Source of the DNA: Azospirillum sp. | Lineage (GTDB): Bacteria > Pseudomonadota > Alphaproteobacteria > CACIAM-22H2 | Reading direction: 5' to 3' | NCBI GenBank assembly: GCA_020249045.1 | Contig: JADCGK010000043.1 | Location: forward strand, 1-46,981 | Length of the DNA: 46,981 bases | Shown: positions 33,382 to 42,135 of the stretch, in pieces | Layout: every line of letters begins with the position of its first letter | How positions within the stretch are numbered: position 1 is the stretch's first letter | Notes under the pieces: generated by a model | The model's input: the letters and a program-made list of their open reading frames with translations, nothing else | Told to the model about the DNA's origin: nothing | Databases searched by the model: none | Program-made: the position numbers and the translations under genes

Positions 33382-34314
33382 TCAGTCGAAAAGACTGGAG
33401 ACCGAACGCTCCTCGTTGATCCGCCGCATGGCCTCGGCCAGCAGCGGTGCGATTTGAATCTGGCGGATGTTCTTGGCCGCCTTCATGGCTTCGGTCGCAA
33501 GGATCGAATCGCTGACGACCAATTCCTTCAGCGGCGAAGCGGCCACGCGCTGCACGGCCCCGCCCGACAAGACGCCGTGCACGACATAGGCCCAGACTTC
33601 CGCGGCACCTTCCTCCATCAACGCCACGGCCGCGTTGCACAGCGTGCCGGCGGAATCGACGATGTCGTCGATCAGGATGCAGGTGCGGCCCTTCACGTCG
33701 CCGATGATGTTCATCACCTCCGACACGCCCGCGCGTTCGCGGCGCTTGTCGATGATGGCGAGATCGGCCTCCAGGCGCTTGGCCACCGCCCGCGCGCGCA
33801 CGACGCCGCCGACGTCCGGGCTGACCATGACCAGGTCCTTGCCGTGGAAGCGTTCGCGGATGTCCTTCGTGAAGGTCGGGGCCGAGAAAAGATTGTCCAA
33901 GGGAATGTCGAAGAAGCCCTGGATCTGCCCCGCGTGCAGGTCGAGCGTCACGACGCGGTTCGCACCCGCTTCGGTGATCAGGTTGGCGACCAGCTTGGCC
34001 GAAATCGGCGTGCGCGGGCCGGACTTCCGATCCTGGCGCGCGTAGCCGTAATACGGCATCACCGCAGTGATGCGCCGGGCCGAGCCGCGACGCAACGCGT
34101 CGATGGCGACCAGCAGCTCCATCAGATTGTCGTTCGCGGGATAGCTCGTCGATTGCAGGACGAACACGTCCTCGCCGCGCACGTTCTCGAGAATCTCGAC
34201 GAACACCTCCTGATCGGCGAACCGGCGCACATTGGCGTGCGTCAGTTGCAGATCGAGGCACTTGGCCACCTGCTCGGCGAGCGGGCGGTTGGAGTTGCCG
34301 GCGAGGAGTTTCAT
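33382..34314 (-). CDS. prs: Ribose-phosphate pyrophosphokinase
   Basis: 310 residues, the standard length. It makes PRPP from ribose 5-phosphate and ATP. The catalytic flexible-loop [19 protein letters not shown] and the PRPP-binding DDIVDSAGT are plain, as is [13 protein letters not shown]-type sequence near the start. It begins the prs-rplY-pth-ychF run on the minus strand. A hairpin at 34354-34391 precedes it. Confidence 0.95.
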   Translation of the reverse strand: MKLLAGNSNRPLAEQVAKCLDLQLTHANVRRFADQEVFVEILENVRGEDVFVLQSTSYPANDNLMELLVAIDALRRGSARRITAVMPYYGYARQDRKSGPRTPISAKLVANLITEAGANRVVTLDLHAGQIQGFFDIPLDNLFSAPTFTKDIRERFHGKDLVMVSPDVGGVVRARAVAKRLEADLAIIDKRRERAGVSEVMNIIGDVKGRTCILIDDIVDSAGTLCNAAVALMEEGAAEVWAYVVHGVLSGGAVQRVAASPLKELVVSDSILATEAMKAAKNIRQIQIAPLLAEAMRRINEERSVSSLFD

Positions 34315-34353
34315 GGCGGCTAAGGCTCTGAAACCTTTGAGAAATAACGATAA

Positions 34354-34391
34354 GCCCGTGACCCCCGAGACACACCCCCGGGATCACGGGC
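34354..34391 (-). terminator. Hairpin between proC and prs
   Basis: GCCCGTGA (34354-34361) and TCACGGGC (34384-34391) form an 8-base stem with inner CCCG/CGGG pairing. Read on the minus strand it is followed by TTATCGTTATTT, the pattern of a rho-independent terminator for proC. It lies 40 bases before the prs start, so it might also act in a prs leader. Confidence 0.5.
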
Positions 34392-34455
34392 GGGCGGAAA
34401 ATAACAGCGCGACCCCGGGATGTCCACAAAAGGGATTCGTAAGTATTTCCTGGGC

Positions 34456-35259
34456 TTAGCCTGCCAGTTCACGGCCCCGGTCGCGGGCGGCGCGGACCGC
34501 TTTTTCAAGCAAAGGCGCCAAGCCATCTTCCGCCATCAGCACGTCGAGGGCGGCTTGGGTTGTGCCTTTGGGCGATGTGACGTTTTTGCGCAGTTGTTCG
34601 GCGCTCTCGGGCGAGCGATGCAGAAGCTCGCCTGCCCCCGCCACGGTCGCGCGCGCAAGCCGCATCGCCAACTCGGCCGGCAGCCCCGCCTTCACGCCGG
34701 CGGCGGCCAGCGTCTCGGCGAGCAGAAACACATAAGCCGGCCCCGAACCCGATACGGCCGTCACCGCATCGATCAGATCTTCATCCGCGACCCAACCGAC
34801 TTCGCCCACGGCGGCCATCAGCTTGGTCGCAAGGTCGCGGTGCGCGGGCGTCGCGCGGGCATTGGCCACGCAAATGGAAATCCCGCGCCCGATCGCGGCG
34901 GGCGTGTTGGGCATCGCGCGGATTGCGGCGACGGCGCCAAGATGGGATTCGAGAAAGGCGAGTTTGCGGCCCGCGGCGATCGACAGCATGAGCGCATTCG
35001 CCGCCAGCGTGCGATAGGGCGGCAGGGCTTCGCCCATCGTTTGCGGTTTGGTCGCCACGACGATCGCATCGGGCGCGAATGCGGCCGGAATATCCGCCGC
35101 GCGCTTCACGCACGCGACGCCCGCGAGACCGCGGAACTCGGCGTCGCCATCGCCGGGTTCGACCGTCACGAACGGCCCCAGCGAGGGATCGGCGCGCCAG
35201 CCATGCAGCAGCGCGCCGCCCATTTTGCCGCAACCGATCAACAGAATTCGCGTACCCAT
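34456..35259 (-). CDS. proC: Pyrroline-5-carboxylate reductase
   Basis: 267 residues. ILLIGCGKMGGALLHGW is the N-terminal NAD(P)H-binding loop and the C-terminal signature is SGSGPAYVFLLAETLAAAGV followed by TVAGAGELL and TSPKGTTQAAL. It catalyses the last step of proline synthesis. ATG 35259 fits the family start. It lies 44 bases downstream of the YbjN-like gene, a pairing seen in many alphaproteobacteria. Confidence 0.95.
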   Translation of the reverse strand: MGTRILLIGCGKMGGALLHGWRADPSLGPFVTVEPGDGDAEFRGLAGVACVKRAADIPAAFAPDAIVVATKPQTMGEALPPYRTLAANALMLSIAAGRKLAFLESHLGAVAAIRAMPNTPAAIGRGISICVANARATPAHRDLATKLMAAVGEVGWVADEDLIDAVTAVSGSGPAYVFLLAETLAAAGVKAGLPAELAMRLARATVAGAGELLHRSPESAEQLRKNVTSPKGTTQAALDVLMAEDGLAPLLEKAVRAARDRGRELAG

Positions 35260-35303
35260 CGGCCGTCTCCCGCCCGCCCGCGTTTTCGAGGGCGGCAGGC
35301 CTA

Positions 35304-35807
35304 TCAGGCTTCGCCCATCGGGTCGAGACAGGCGGCCGCGACCGCTTCGCCGGGGTCCTTGCCGCCCCAAACGACGTATTGGAACGCCGGGTAGAAACGT
35401 TCGCACTCGGTCAGCGCCACGTCGACGAGGTCTTCGATCTGCTCGACCGTCGCCCCGCGCGCGCCGCGCAACGGCACGGCGTGCCGGAAGGTCGGCAGAC
35501 CGTCGTCGCCCGACAAGTCGAAATGACCGAGCCACAAACGCTCGTTGGCAAGGGCGAGAAGTTCGGCCACGACGCCCCGGCGGTGCTTGGGCAGTTTGAG
35601 ATCGAGCGCGCAGGAGAAATGCAGCGCACTCATATCTTCGTTCCACGCGAAATAGATGCGGTAGTCGCACCAGCGCCCAGGAACTTGCGCGACCAGCTCC
35701 TCTTCGGCCGCACGGTCGAAGGGCCACTCGTTCGCGGTGACGATTTCTTCGATGATATCCAGAGGGTTAGAGGCGGATTCGGAAGTCTGTACCGAGACGT
35801 CGGCCAT
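35304..35807 (-). CDS. YbjN-domain protein
   Basis: 167 residues, cytosolic. The segment from about residue 15 (NPLDIIEEIVTANEWPFDRA) through HFSCALDLKLPKHRRG and FRHAVPLRG is the YbjN (type III secretion chaperone-like) fold. Its molecular role is not settled. The start ATG 35807 was preferred to the longer in-frame ORF because the conserved part begins shortly after it. It is probably co-transcribed with proC. Confidence 0.85.
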   Translation of the reverse strand: MADVSVQTSESASNPLDIIEEIVTANEWPFDRAAEEELVAQVPGRWCDYRIYFAWNEDMSALHFSCALDLKLPKHRRGVVAELLALANERLWLGHFDLSGDDGLPTFRHAVPLRGARGATVEQIEDLVDVALTECERFYPAFQYVVWGGKDPGEAVAAACLDPMGEA

Positions 35808-36010
35808 GCCCTGAAGACTCCCCGTCGGGATCAACCCTTGGGTCTTGGCCAGACATCCGATCCCGATGGTGAGGACGGTGCGACTCGACACAAGACCACT
35901 AGGGTTAGCGTGCCAAACGAGAGTCAAGGGATCAAGCACTTTACCCGACCCACCCACAAGATTTTGGGATGCGAAGGGTCCTGGACCGGATTTATCCCCA
36001 ATTTATGGGG
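35808..36010. other. Intergenic region upstream of the YbjN-like gene
   Basis: A 203-base gap with lower GC than its surroundings. On the minus strand a TTGACT (35922-35927 complement) with an 18-base spacer to CCTAGT (35898-35903 complement) is a possible promoter for the YbjN-proC unit with a long leader. No RNA gene was recognised. Confidence 0.35.
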
Positions 36011-36283
36011 TCACTGGCCGCCGCTCGTGGTTCTCAAGTTCTTGAGTTCGGCTTCCATCGCCGCAAGCCGTTCGGCGAGCCGCTCGTTTTCGAGCCGCGC
36101 GTTGGCGGCCATCTCTTTGATCGCTTCGAATTCCTCCCGTGCGACGAGGTTCTGGGTCTGCAGCCACCGTTCGAGCACAAGGCGCGCTTGCGCTTCGACT
36201 TCCTGACGGATGGCGCCGAAAGCCGACAAGGCGCCGGTCGCAGCGCGGGACAGATCGTCGAGGATTTTATTGTCGCTTTGCAT
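36011..36283 (-). CDS. ubiK: UbiK/BMFP-family accessory protein
   Basis: 90 residues. MQSDNKILDDLSRAATGALS is the family start; the C-terminal half (LVAREEFEAIKEMAANARLE then NERLAERLAAMEAELKNL) is a trimeric coiled coil. Members assist ubiquinone synthesis enzymes at the membrane and can fuse vesicles in vitro. It is divergent from hldD across 66 bases. Confidence 0.87.
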   Translation of the reverse strand: MQSDNKILDDLSRAATGALSAFGAIRQEVEAQARLVLERWLQTQNLVAREEFEAIKEMAANARLENERLAERLAAMEAELKNLRTTSGGQ

Positions 36284-36349
36284 GGCCGGAACTATGCGCG
36301 GGGGCGGGGCGGGTTGCAACGGTCACGCGGGCGCGCCTATAAGCGCCGC

Positions 36350-37339
36350 ATGATCGTGGTCACCGGCGGCGCCGGTTTCATCGGTTCGAATCTGCTCGCG
36401 GGCCTCGAAGCGCACGGCGCGCGCGAATTGGTGTGCGTCGATTGGTTCGGGTCGGGCGACAAATGGAAGAACGTCGCCAAGCGCGCGCTCGCCGACGTGC
36501 TGCCGCCCGAGGATTTGCCGGCCTTCCTCGCCGCGCGCAAAGGCCGGATCGAAACCGTGTTCCACATGGGCGCCAACTCGGCGACCACGGAAACCGACGT
36601 CGATTCGATCGTCCGCACCAACATTCGCGCGACGCTGGATTTGTGGGATTGGTGCGCGGCCAACGGGGCCGCCTTCGTCTACGCGTCGTCCGCGGCGACC
36701 TACGGCGACGGCACGCTTGGCTTCGACGACGATCCGTCGCCCGAAGCGCTCGCCAAGCTTCGGCCGCTCAATCCCTACGGCTGGTCCAAGCATTTGGTCG
36801 ACCGGCGTTTCGCGGCGGCGGCGCGCGATCCCAAAACCCCGCGCCCGCGCCAGCATGTGGGGCTGAAGTTCTTCAACGTCTACGGCCCCAACGAAGCGCA
36901 CAAGGGGCCGATGCGTTCGGTCGTGCATCAGGTCCATCCGGTGGCCGCGCGCGGCGAAGCGTTCCCGCTTTTCCGCTCGCACCGGCCCGACGTGCCCGAC
37001 GGCGGCCAAACCCGCGATTTCGTCTGGGTCGGCGATGTCGTGGACGTGATGCTGTGGCTGCGCGACCATCCGAAGGTGTCGGGCCTGTTCAATCTGGGCT
37101 CGGGCAAAGGGCGTTCGTTCCTCGATCTCGCGACGGCCGTCTATGCCGCGCTCGGCAAGAACGCCGCGATCGCCTGGCGCGACACGCCCGAGGCCATCCG
37201 CGACAAATACCAGTACTTCACCGAAGCGAAGATGGACCGCTTGCGCGCGGCCGGGTACGCCCGGTCCTTCACGCCGCTCGAGGAAGGCGTGCGCAAATAC
37301 GTCCTCGACCATCTCGTCAAAGACGACCCGTACGTCTGA
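36350..37339 (+). CDS. hldD: ADP-L-glycero-D-manno-heptose 6-epimerase
   Basis: 329 residues. IVVTGGAGFIGSNLLAGLE binds NADP, YASSAATYGDG and NPYGWSKH supply the Ser/Tyr/Lys active site of extended SDRs, and VGLKFFNVYGPNE and SGLFNLGSGKGRS are the heptose-epimerase blocks. It makes the heptose donor for the lipopolysaccharide inner core. The start ATG 36350 directly precedes the nucleotide-binding motif. Its stop shares a base with the lgt start (TGATG). Confidence 0.92.
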   Translation: MIVVTGGAGFIGSNLLAGLEAHGARELVCVDWFGSGDKWKNVAKRALADVLPPEDLPAFLAARKGRIETVFHMGANSATTETDVDSIVRTNIRATLDLWDWCAANGAAFVYASSAATYGDGTLGFDDDPSPEALAKLRPLNPYGWSKHLVDRRFAAAARDPKTPRPRQHVGLKFFNVYGPNEAHKGPMRSVVHQVHPVAARGEAFPLFRSHRPDVPDGGQTRDFVWVGDVVDVMLWLRDHPKVSGLFNLGSGKGRSFLDLATAVYAALGKNAAIAWRDTPEAIRDKYQYFTEAKMDRLRAAGYARSFTPLEEGVRKYVLDHLVKDDPYV

Positions 37340-38121
37340 TGGCGCTCGCTTTTCCCGCCATCGATCCCATCGCGATCGAGATCGGTCCGTTCGCCATCCG
37401 TTGGTACGCGCTCGCGTACATCGCCGGCATTCTGGGCGGTTGGAGCTACGCGAGCGCCCTCAACGCCGGCGCGTGGCGGATACTCGACAAGGAAAAACTC
37501 GACGATTTCGTCGTCTGGGTGACGATGGGCGTGATCCTGGGCGGCCGGCTCGGCTACGTGCTGTTCTACAAGCCCGGCTATTATCTCGGCGAACCGCTCG
37601 AAGCGCTCATGTTGTGGCGCGGCGGGATGAGTTTCCACGGCGGTGCGGCGGGCGTGATCGTGGCCATCGCGGCGTTCGCGCGCAAGGAAGGCGTGTCGCT
37701 GTTCCGCTTGGGCGATCTGGTCGTGCAGGTCGTGCCCATCGGGCTGTTCTTCGGGCGGCTCGCGAATTTCGTGAACGGCGAATTGTTCGGCCGCGCGTCG
37801 GACGTGCCGTGGGCGATGGTTTTTCCCTATGGCGGGCCAGAGCCGCGGCACCCCAGCCAGCTCTACCAAGCCTCGCTCGAAGGGATTTGCCTGTTCGCGG
37901 CCCTTGCCGTCATCGCGCGCACCCGCGTCGCGCGCGAGCGACCCGGCTTCGTATCGGGCGCGTTCCTGGCGGGCTATGGATTGGCGCGCGTGCTGGGCGA
38001 ATTGTTCCGCGAGCCCGACGCGCATCTGGGCTTCCTGTTCGGGCCGCTGACCATGGGCATGCTGCTGTCGCTGCCGATGCTGGCGGCGGGCGCGTGGCTG
38101 ATGGCGCGCAAGCCGGCGTGA
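37339..38121 (+). CDS. lgt: Prolipoprotein diacylglyceryl transferase
   Basis: 260 residues with about seven membrane segments. It transfers diacylglycerol to the lipobox cysteine of prolipoproteins, the first step of lipoprotein maturation. The Lgt signature GRLANFVNGELFGR is present, as is RHPSQLYQASLEG near the last third and GGMSFHGGAAG before it. The start overlaps hldD by one base. It would act on the several lipoproteins encoded in this window. Confidence 0.95.
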   Translation: MALAFPAIDPIAIEIGPFAIRWYALAYIAGILGGWSYASALNAGAWRILDKEKLDDFVVWVTMGVILGGRLGYVLFYKPGYYLGEPLEALMLWRGGMSFHGGAAGVIVAIAAFARKEGVSLFRLGDLVVQVVPIGLFFGRLANFVNGELFGRASDVPWAMVFPYGGPEPRHPSQLYQASLEGICLFAALAVIARTRVARERPGFVSGAFLAGYGLARVLGELFREPDAHLGFLFGPLTMGMLLSLPMLAAGAWLMARKPA

Positions 38122-39152
38122 GCGACTTCGCCGAGCGGTTGCGCGCGCGCTGCCCGATGACGGTGCGCGACTTCATGGCCGCTTGCCTCGCCGACCCTGC
38201 GCACGGCTACTACACCAAGGGCGCGCGCGTGGGGCGTGCGGGCGATTTCGTGACGGCGCCCGAGATTTCGCAAATCTTCGGTGAAATCCTGGGCCTGTTC
38301 CTCGCCCAGGCCTGGATCGACCAAGGCCGGCCCGCCGACGCGATCCTCGCCGAACTCGGCCCCGGCCGGGGCACGTTGATGGCCGACGCCGCGCGTGCGA
38401 TCGAACGCGCGGTCGCGTTCCGCCCGCCCCTCCATCTCGTCGAGATCAACGAGACCTTGCGCACCGAGCAGGCGGCGAAGCTGTCGGGGCGGGGGCCGGT
38501 TTGGCATGCGGATGCCGATGCGCTGCCCGATGCGCCGTTGTTCCTGCTCGCCAACGAATTCTTCGATGCGCTGCCGGTGCGCCAGTTCCGCCGCATGGGG
38601 GCCGCGTGGCGCGAACGCGTGGTCACGCCGGATTTCGAGTTCGCCGACGGCCCCGAAGTGCCCGCGCCGGTCGCCCACGAGGTGCCCGACGGCGCGATCG
38701 TCGAAACCTGCCCCGACGCGGCGGCGATCGTCCGGATGCTGGGCGAACGCATCGCGCGGCGCGGCGGGGCGGCGTTGATCGCCGACTACGGCGCGCCGGT
38801 CTCCGGGTGGGGCGACACGTTGCAGGCCGTTCGCGCGCATGCGCGTGTTTCCGTCTTCGACCGGCCCGGAGAAACCGATTTGACCGCGCATGTCGATTTT
38901 GCGGCGCTGGCCGATGCCGCGCGGGCGGGCGGGGCGGCGGCGCATGGGGCGTGCGCGCAAGGCGATTTCCTGCGCCGGGCGGGTGCGCACGCGCGCGCCG
39001 CGGCGCTGATCGCGGCCAATCCCGGCCGGCGCGCGGAGGTTGAACGCGCCCTCGCGCGCTTGATTGCACCGGCCGAAATGGGCAGGGTGTTCCGCGTTTT
39101 GGCGGTGCTGCCGCACGGTGCGGTCCCGCCGGTTCCGATGGACGGATATTGA
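38118..39152 (+). CDS. MidA/NDUFAF7-type SAM-dependent methyltransferase
   Basis: 344 residues from GTG 38118, overlapping lgt as GTGA. The family start MTVRDFMAACLADPAHGYYT, the GDFVTAPEISQIFGE block, the SAM motif ILAELGPGRGTLM and ANEFFDALPVRQF define the NDUFAF7/MidA family, arginine methyltransferases acting on a complex I subunit in mitochondria. In alphaproteobacteria it habitually follows lgt. Its bacterial target is not established. Confidence 0.9.
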   Translation: MSDFAERLRARCPMTVRDFMAACLADPAHGYYTKGARVGRAGDFVTAPEISQIFGEILGLFLAQAWIDQGRPADAILAELGPGRGTLMADAARAIERAVAFRPPLHLVEINETLRTEQAAKLSGRGPVWHADADALPDAPLFLLANEFFDALPVRQFRRMGAAWRERVVTPDFEFADGPEVPAPVAHEVPDGAIVETCPDAAAIVRMLGERIARRGGAALIADYGAPVSGWGDTLQAVRAHARVSVFDRPGETDLTAHVDFAALADAARAGGAAAHGACAQGDFLRRAGAHARAAALIAANPGRRAEVERALARLIAPAEMGRVFRVLAVLPHGAVPPVPMDGY

Positions 39153-39157
39153 CCCGC

Positions 39158-39931
39158 ATGGCGCCGATCACCCTCGGGGCGTTCAACGACGTCGAGTTCG
39201 TGCGTCACGCCTTCTTCACGCGCCAAGGCGGGGTCAGCGTCGGCATCTTCGCGTCGTTGAACTGCGGTTTGGGGTCGGGCGACGCGCCCGAAGCCGTGCG
39301 CGAAAACCGCGCGCGCGCGGCCGCCGCCCTCGACCTCGACGCAGCCGCGCTGACCACGCTTTACCAAGTCCACGGCAAAACGGTCGTGACGCTCGACGGC
39401 CCGCTGCCGATCGAGGCCCGGCCGCAGGCCGATGCGCTCGTGACGCGTACGCCGGGGGTGGCGCTGGGCGTGCTCGCGGCCGATTGCGCGCCCGTGCTGT
39501 TCTGCGACCCGAAGGCGCGCGTGATCGGTGCGGCGCACGCGGGCTGGAAAGGGGCGTTGGGCGGGGTTCTGGAAGCCACGCTCGACGCCATGGAAGCTTT
39601 GGGCGCTTCGCGCGCGGCCACACTGGCCGGCATCGGACCGTGCATCGCCCAGCGCAGCTATGAAGTCGGCCCCGAATTCCCCTTGCCGTTCCTGGCCGAG
39701 GACGAGGCGCATGCGCGGTTTTTCGCGCCGTCGCGCAATCCAGGACGGCATATGTTCGATTTGCGCGGCTTCGCGGGCGAACGCCTGCGGCGCGCGGGCT
39801 GCGGGGAGATCCATTCCCTGCCCAACGATACCTGCGCGGAGTCCGACCGCTTCTTTTCCTACCGGCGCGCCTGCTTGCGCGGCGAGAAGGATTACGGACG
39901 CGGCCTTTCGGCGATCGCGCTCGCCCGATGA
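39158..39931 (+). CDS. pgeF: Polyphenol oxidase/purine nucleoside phosphorylase family (PgeF/YfiH)
   Basis: 257 residues. The copper/zinc laccase-like DUF152 domain shows FTRQGGVS, HGKTVV, LAADCAPVLFCD and GAAHAGWKG, with the conserved His and Cys residues. Family members phosphorolyse purine nucleosides and edit peptidoglycan precursors. ATG 39158 was chosen; a TTG at 39149 overlapping the previous stop is possible. The gene order lgt, MidA-like, pgeF is typical of alphaproteobacteria. Confidence 0.92.
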   Translation: MAPITLGAFNDVEFVRHAFFTRQGGVSVGIFASLNCGLGSGDAPEAVRENRARAAAALDLDAAALTTLYQVHGKTVVTLDGPLPIEARPQADALVTRTPGVALGVLAADCAPVLFCDPKARVIGAAHAGWKGALGGVLEATLDAMEALGASRAATLAGIGPCIAQRSYEVGPEFPLPFLAEDEAHARFFAPSRNPGRHMFDLRGFAGERLRRAGCGEIHSLPNDTCAESDRFFSYRRACLRGEKDYGRGLSAIALAR

Positions 39932-40776
39932 TCCGCGCGCTCGCGCTTCTGCTGACATTGGCGCTCGGCGCGTGTGGCCCCATCCCGCGCCCCTTCCAGC
40001 CGGAGGACAAGGGGGCTGCCGCCAATCCGCTGCTTCGCTTGCCCGATCGCGGCGGCGTCGTCGTGCCGCCGGTGGCCGGGTTACCCGAGGCCGCCGGCCG
40101 CGCCTTCGCCGAGGCGGTGGCCGAGGCGCTGCGCGCGCACGATATCCCGGCCAACACGCGCGTGGGCAATCGCGACAGTCTGATCTTGGATCTGCGCGCC
40201 GCGGCCGAGCCCGGCGGCCGCGTGGGCGTCGAGAGCAATCTCGTCGATCCGCAAGGGGCGGCATTGGTCGAAGGCCGGCATGTCGACGTCGTCCCGCGCG
40301 CGCCCGATGCGCCGGCGGAATGGGCAGGACTCGCCAAACAGGTCGCCGAGGCCATCGCCAACGCGATCAAGCCCGACGCGCTCGCTCAGCGCGATCGTTT
40401 GCCGGTGCGCATCGCCGCCCCCCAGGGCGCGCCGGGCGACGGCGGGCTAGCGCTGATGCGCGCGCTCGCGTTCCATCTCGAACGTGCGGGCGTGAAGCTG
40501 ACCGACGATCCGCGCGCGCCCGCGCTGGCGGTGGAGGGCGAGGTCGCGATCGGACCCGCACCGGCGATTCAAGGGGCGGAAGCGCGGCGCGTGGCGGTGC
40601 GTTGGCGCGTGACCGATCCCGAGGGCGAGGAACTGGGCCGGATCGATCTTGCCAACGCCGTGCCCGCGCGCGCGGTCGACCGGCAATGGGCCGAATTGTC
40701 GTTCGAGATCGCCGCGGCGACCGCCGAGGCGGTCCGCGAACTGGTCGAACGCTTCCGCGCCGCCGCCGCGCGTTGA
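39928..40776 (+). CDS. Putative lipoprotein, unknown
   Basis: 282 residues starting with an ATGA overlap of pgeF. MIRALALLLTLALGACG is a short lipoprotein signal with lipobox LGAC (Cys16). The mature protein is rich in Ala and Arg, with alternating helices and beta segments (VAVRWRVTDPEGEELGRID) and no motif that I recognise. It is part of the lgt-pgeF unit by spacing. Confidence 0.75.
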   Translation: MIRALALLLTLALGACGPIPRPFQPEDKGAAANPLLRLPDRGGVVVPPVAGLPEAAGRAFAEAVAEALRAHDIPANTRVGNRDSLILDLRAAAEPGGRVGVESNLVDPQGAALVEGRHVDVVPRAPDAPAEWAGLAKQVAEAIANAIKPDALAQRDRLPVRIAAPQGAPGDGGLALMRALAFHLERAGVKLTDDPRAPALAVEGEVAIGPAPAIQGAEARRVAVRWRVTDPEGEELGRIDLANAVPARAVDRQWAELSFEIAAATAEAVRELVERFRAAAAR

Positions 40777-40829
40777 CTTCGCACCGCCACGCGCCCACTT
40801 AATTGCGAGACGACGTCCGGAGGAAACCG

Positions 40830-41462
40830 ATGGCCGCCAAGCGCAAATCCGCTCCCGCCCCCGAACCGTCGGCCGTTTCGCCGGCGGACGCCGCGCTCGA
40901 CGCCGCCTTGCGCCTCGCCGCGACGCGCAAATGGTCGGACCTGACGATGCCCGATATCGCCGCCGAGGCGGGCTTGACCCTCGGCGAAATGCTGCGCGCG
41001 ACCCCGTCGAAGGCGGCTTTGCTGGCCGCGTTCGGCCGGCGGGTGGACGGCGCCATGCTCGCCCGGCCCGCCGACGCGGACGGCACGGTCAAGGACAAGC
41101 TGTTCGATCTGATGATGCGGCGCTTCGACGCGCTGGGCCCCCATAAGGCGGCGGTGAAAAACATCCTCGCCGATTTGCCGCGCGATCCGGGGGCCGCCCT
41201 CTGCGCGCTGCCGGGTTTCCTGCGCGCCATGCGCTGGACGGCCGAGGCCGCCGGGATCAAGACCACCGGCCTGCTCGCACCGTTGAAGATCAACGCCCTG
41301 GCGATGGCGTATCTGATTACCTTGCGTGTCTGGCTGCAGGACGAGAGTGCAGATGCAGCAAAGACGATGGCAAGCTTGGACAAGACGTTGGATCGCTTGT
41401 CAGCGCTAGCATCGAGTTTTCCTGGCTTTCCGCGTTCTCGGCAAGCTTCCGAGAGCGCTTAA
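40830..41462 (+). CDS. TetR-fold/COQ9-like protein
   Basis: 210 residues. The N-terminal helix-turn-helix-like segment (MPDIAAEAGLTLGEMLRATP) fits a TetR fold, while the C-terminal part (LKINALAMAYLITLRVWLQD then ESADAAKTMASLDKTLDRLS) matches COQ9, the TetR-derived lipid-binding ubiquinone protein. It may be a true repressor or a ubiquinone-synthesis helper; the poorly conserved recognition helix favours the second. GGAGG lies 6 bases upstream of the ATG. It precedes the phasin gene by 141 bases. Confidence 0.75.
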   Translation: MAAKRKSAPAPEPSAVSPADAALDAALRLAATRKWSDLTMPDIAAEAGLTLGEMLRATPSKAALLAAFGRRVDGAMLARPADADGTVKDKLFDLMMRRFDALGPHKAAVKNILADLPRDPGAALCALPGFLRAMRWTAEAAGIKTTGLLAPLKINALAMAYLITLRVWLQDESADAAKTMASLDKTLDRLSALASSFPGFPRSRQASESA

Positions 41463-41471
41463 GAAATTTTG

Positions 41472-41482
41472 CTGCAACGCAA
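41472..41482. promoter_or_regulatory. PhaR-like binding site upstream of the phasin
   Basis: CTGC-AAC-GCAA matches 7 of 8 bases of the CTGC-N3-GCAG site known for PhaR in Paracoccus and Rhodobacter. Overlapping GCAA/TTGC repeats continue to 41489, next to the -35 at 41492. PhaR represses phasin genes until polyhydroxyalkanoate granules sequester it. Confidence 0.5.
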
Positions 41483-41491
41483 CAATTGCGC

Positions 41492-41520
41492 TTGACTTGA
41501 GGCGTTTCGCTTACCAGAAT
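41492..41520 (+). promoter_or_regulatory. Phasin promoter
   Basis: -35 TTGACT (41492-41497), a 17-base spacer and -10 CAGAAT (41515-41520) are well spaced for a sigma-70 promoter ahead of the phasin gene, with a leader of about 75 bases. Confidence 0.5.
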
Positions 41521-41603
41521 GCCTCACGTATGGGCAGCGCCCATCGGGCTCCCGGGTTTTCGCTCGGCGCCACTTCCGAAACGCCAAACAGCGGAAACCC
41601 AAA

Positions 41604-42053
41604 ATGAAAGGGACACAGAAAATGCCGTTCGGGGAATTCGATTTCGCCAAGATGTTCGACATGCCCAAGCAAATGGGCGATTTCAAATTCGCGCCGGTCG
41701 ATATGGAAGGCCTCGTGGCCGCCCAGCGCAAGAACGTCGAAGCGCTCGCCCAGGCCAACCAATTGGCCGTCGAGAGCATGCAGGCGATCGCCCGTCGTCA
41801 GTCGGAAATCTTCCGCTCGATGATGGAAGAAGCCTCGACCGCCATGCGCGAAGTGATGGCCGCGGGCTCGCCCGAGGAAAAGGCCGCAAAGCAGACCGAG
41901 ATCGCCAAGGAAGCGTTCCAGCGCGCGATCACCAACATGCGCGAACTGGCCGAACTGGTCGCCAAGTCGCAGAACGAGGCGCTGGAAGTCGTCCAGAAGC
42001 GCGTCGCGGACTCGCTCGACGAAGTGAAGTCGCTGATCGCGAAAAAGAAGTAA
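41604..42053 (+). CDS. Phasin family protein
   Basis: 149 residues, mostly amphipathic helix. The phasin pattern is clear: AQRKNVEALAQANQLAVESM, ARRQSEIFRSMMEEAS and a Lys-rich C-terminus. Phasins coat polyhydroxyalkanoate granules in the cytoplasm. ATG 41604 could be followed by the alternative ATG in MPFGEF at codon 7; the first has AAGCGGAAACCC-type sequence upstream, so neither is certain. The own promoter, PhaR-like site and strong terminator show a stand-alone, highly expressed unit. Confidence 0.9.
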   Translation: MKGTQKMPFGEFDFAKMFDMPKQMGDFKFAPVDMEGLVAAQRKNVEALAQANQLAVESMQAIARRQSEIFRSMMEEASTAMREVMAAGSPEEKAAKQTEIAKEAFQRAITNMRELAELVAKSQNEALEVVQKRVADSLDEVKSLIAKKK

Positions 42054-42086
42054 CTCGTCCCGCGCCTTCGGCGTTGACGCGTTCGG

Positions 42087-42118
42087 CCCCGGCGGTTAAT
42101 TCCGCCGGGGTTTTTCTT
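42087..42118 (+). terminator. Intrinsic terminator after the phasin
   Basis: A perfect 9-base stem CCCCGGCGG (42087-42095) and CCGCCGGGG (42102-42110), loop TTAATT, followed by TTTTTCTTT. It is the strongest rho-independent terminator in the window. Confidence 0.92.
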
Positions 42119-42135
42119 TGCGCGGAGCTTCGCTC

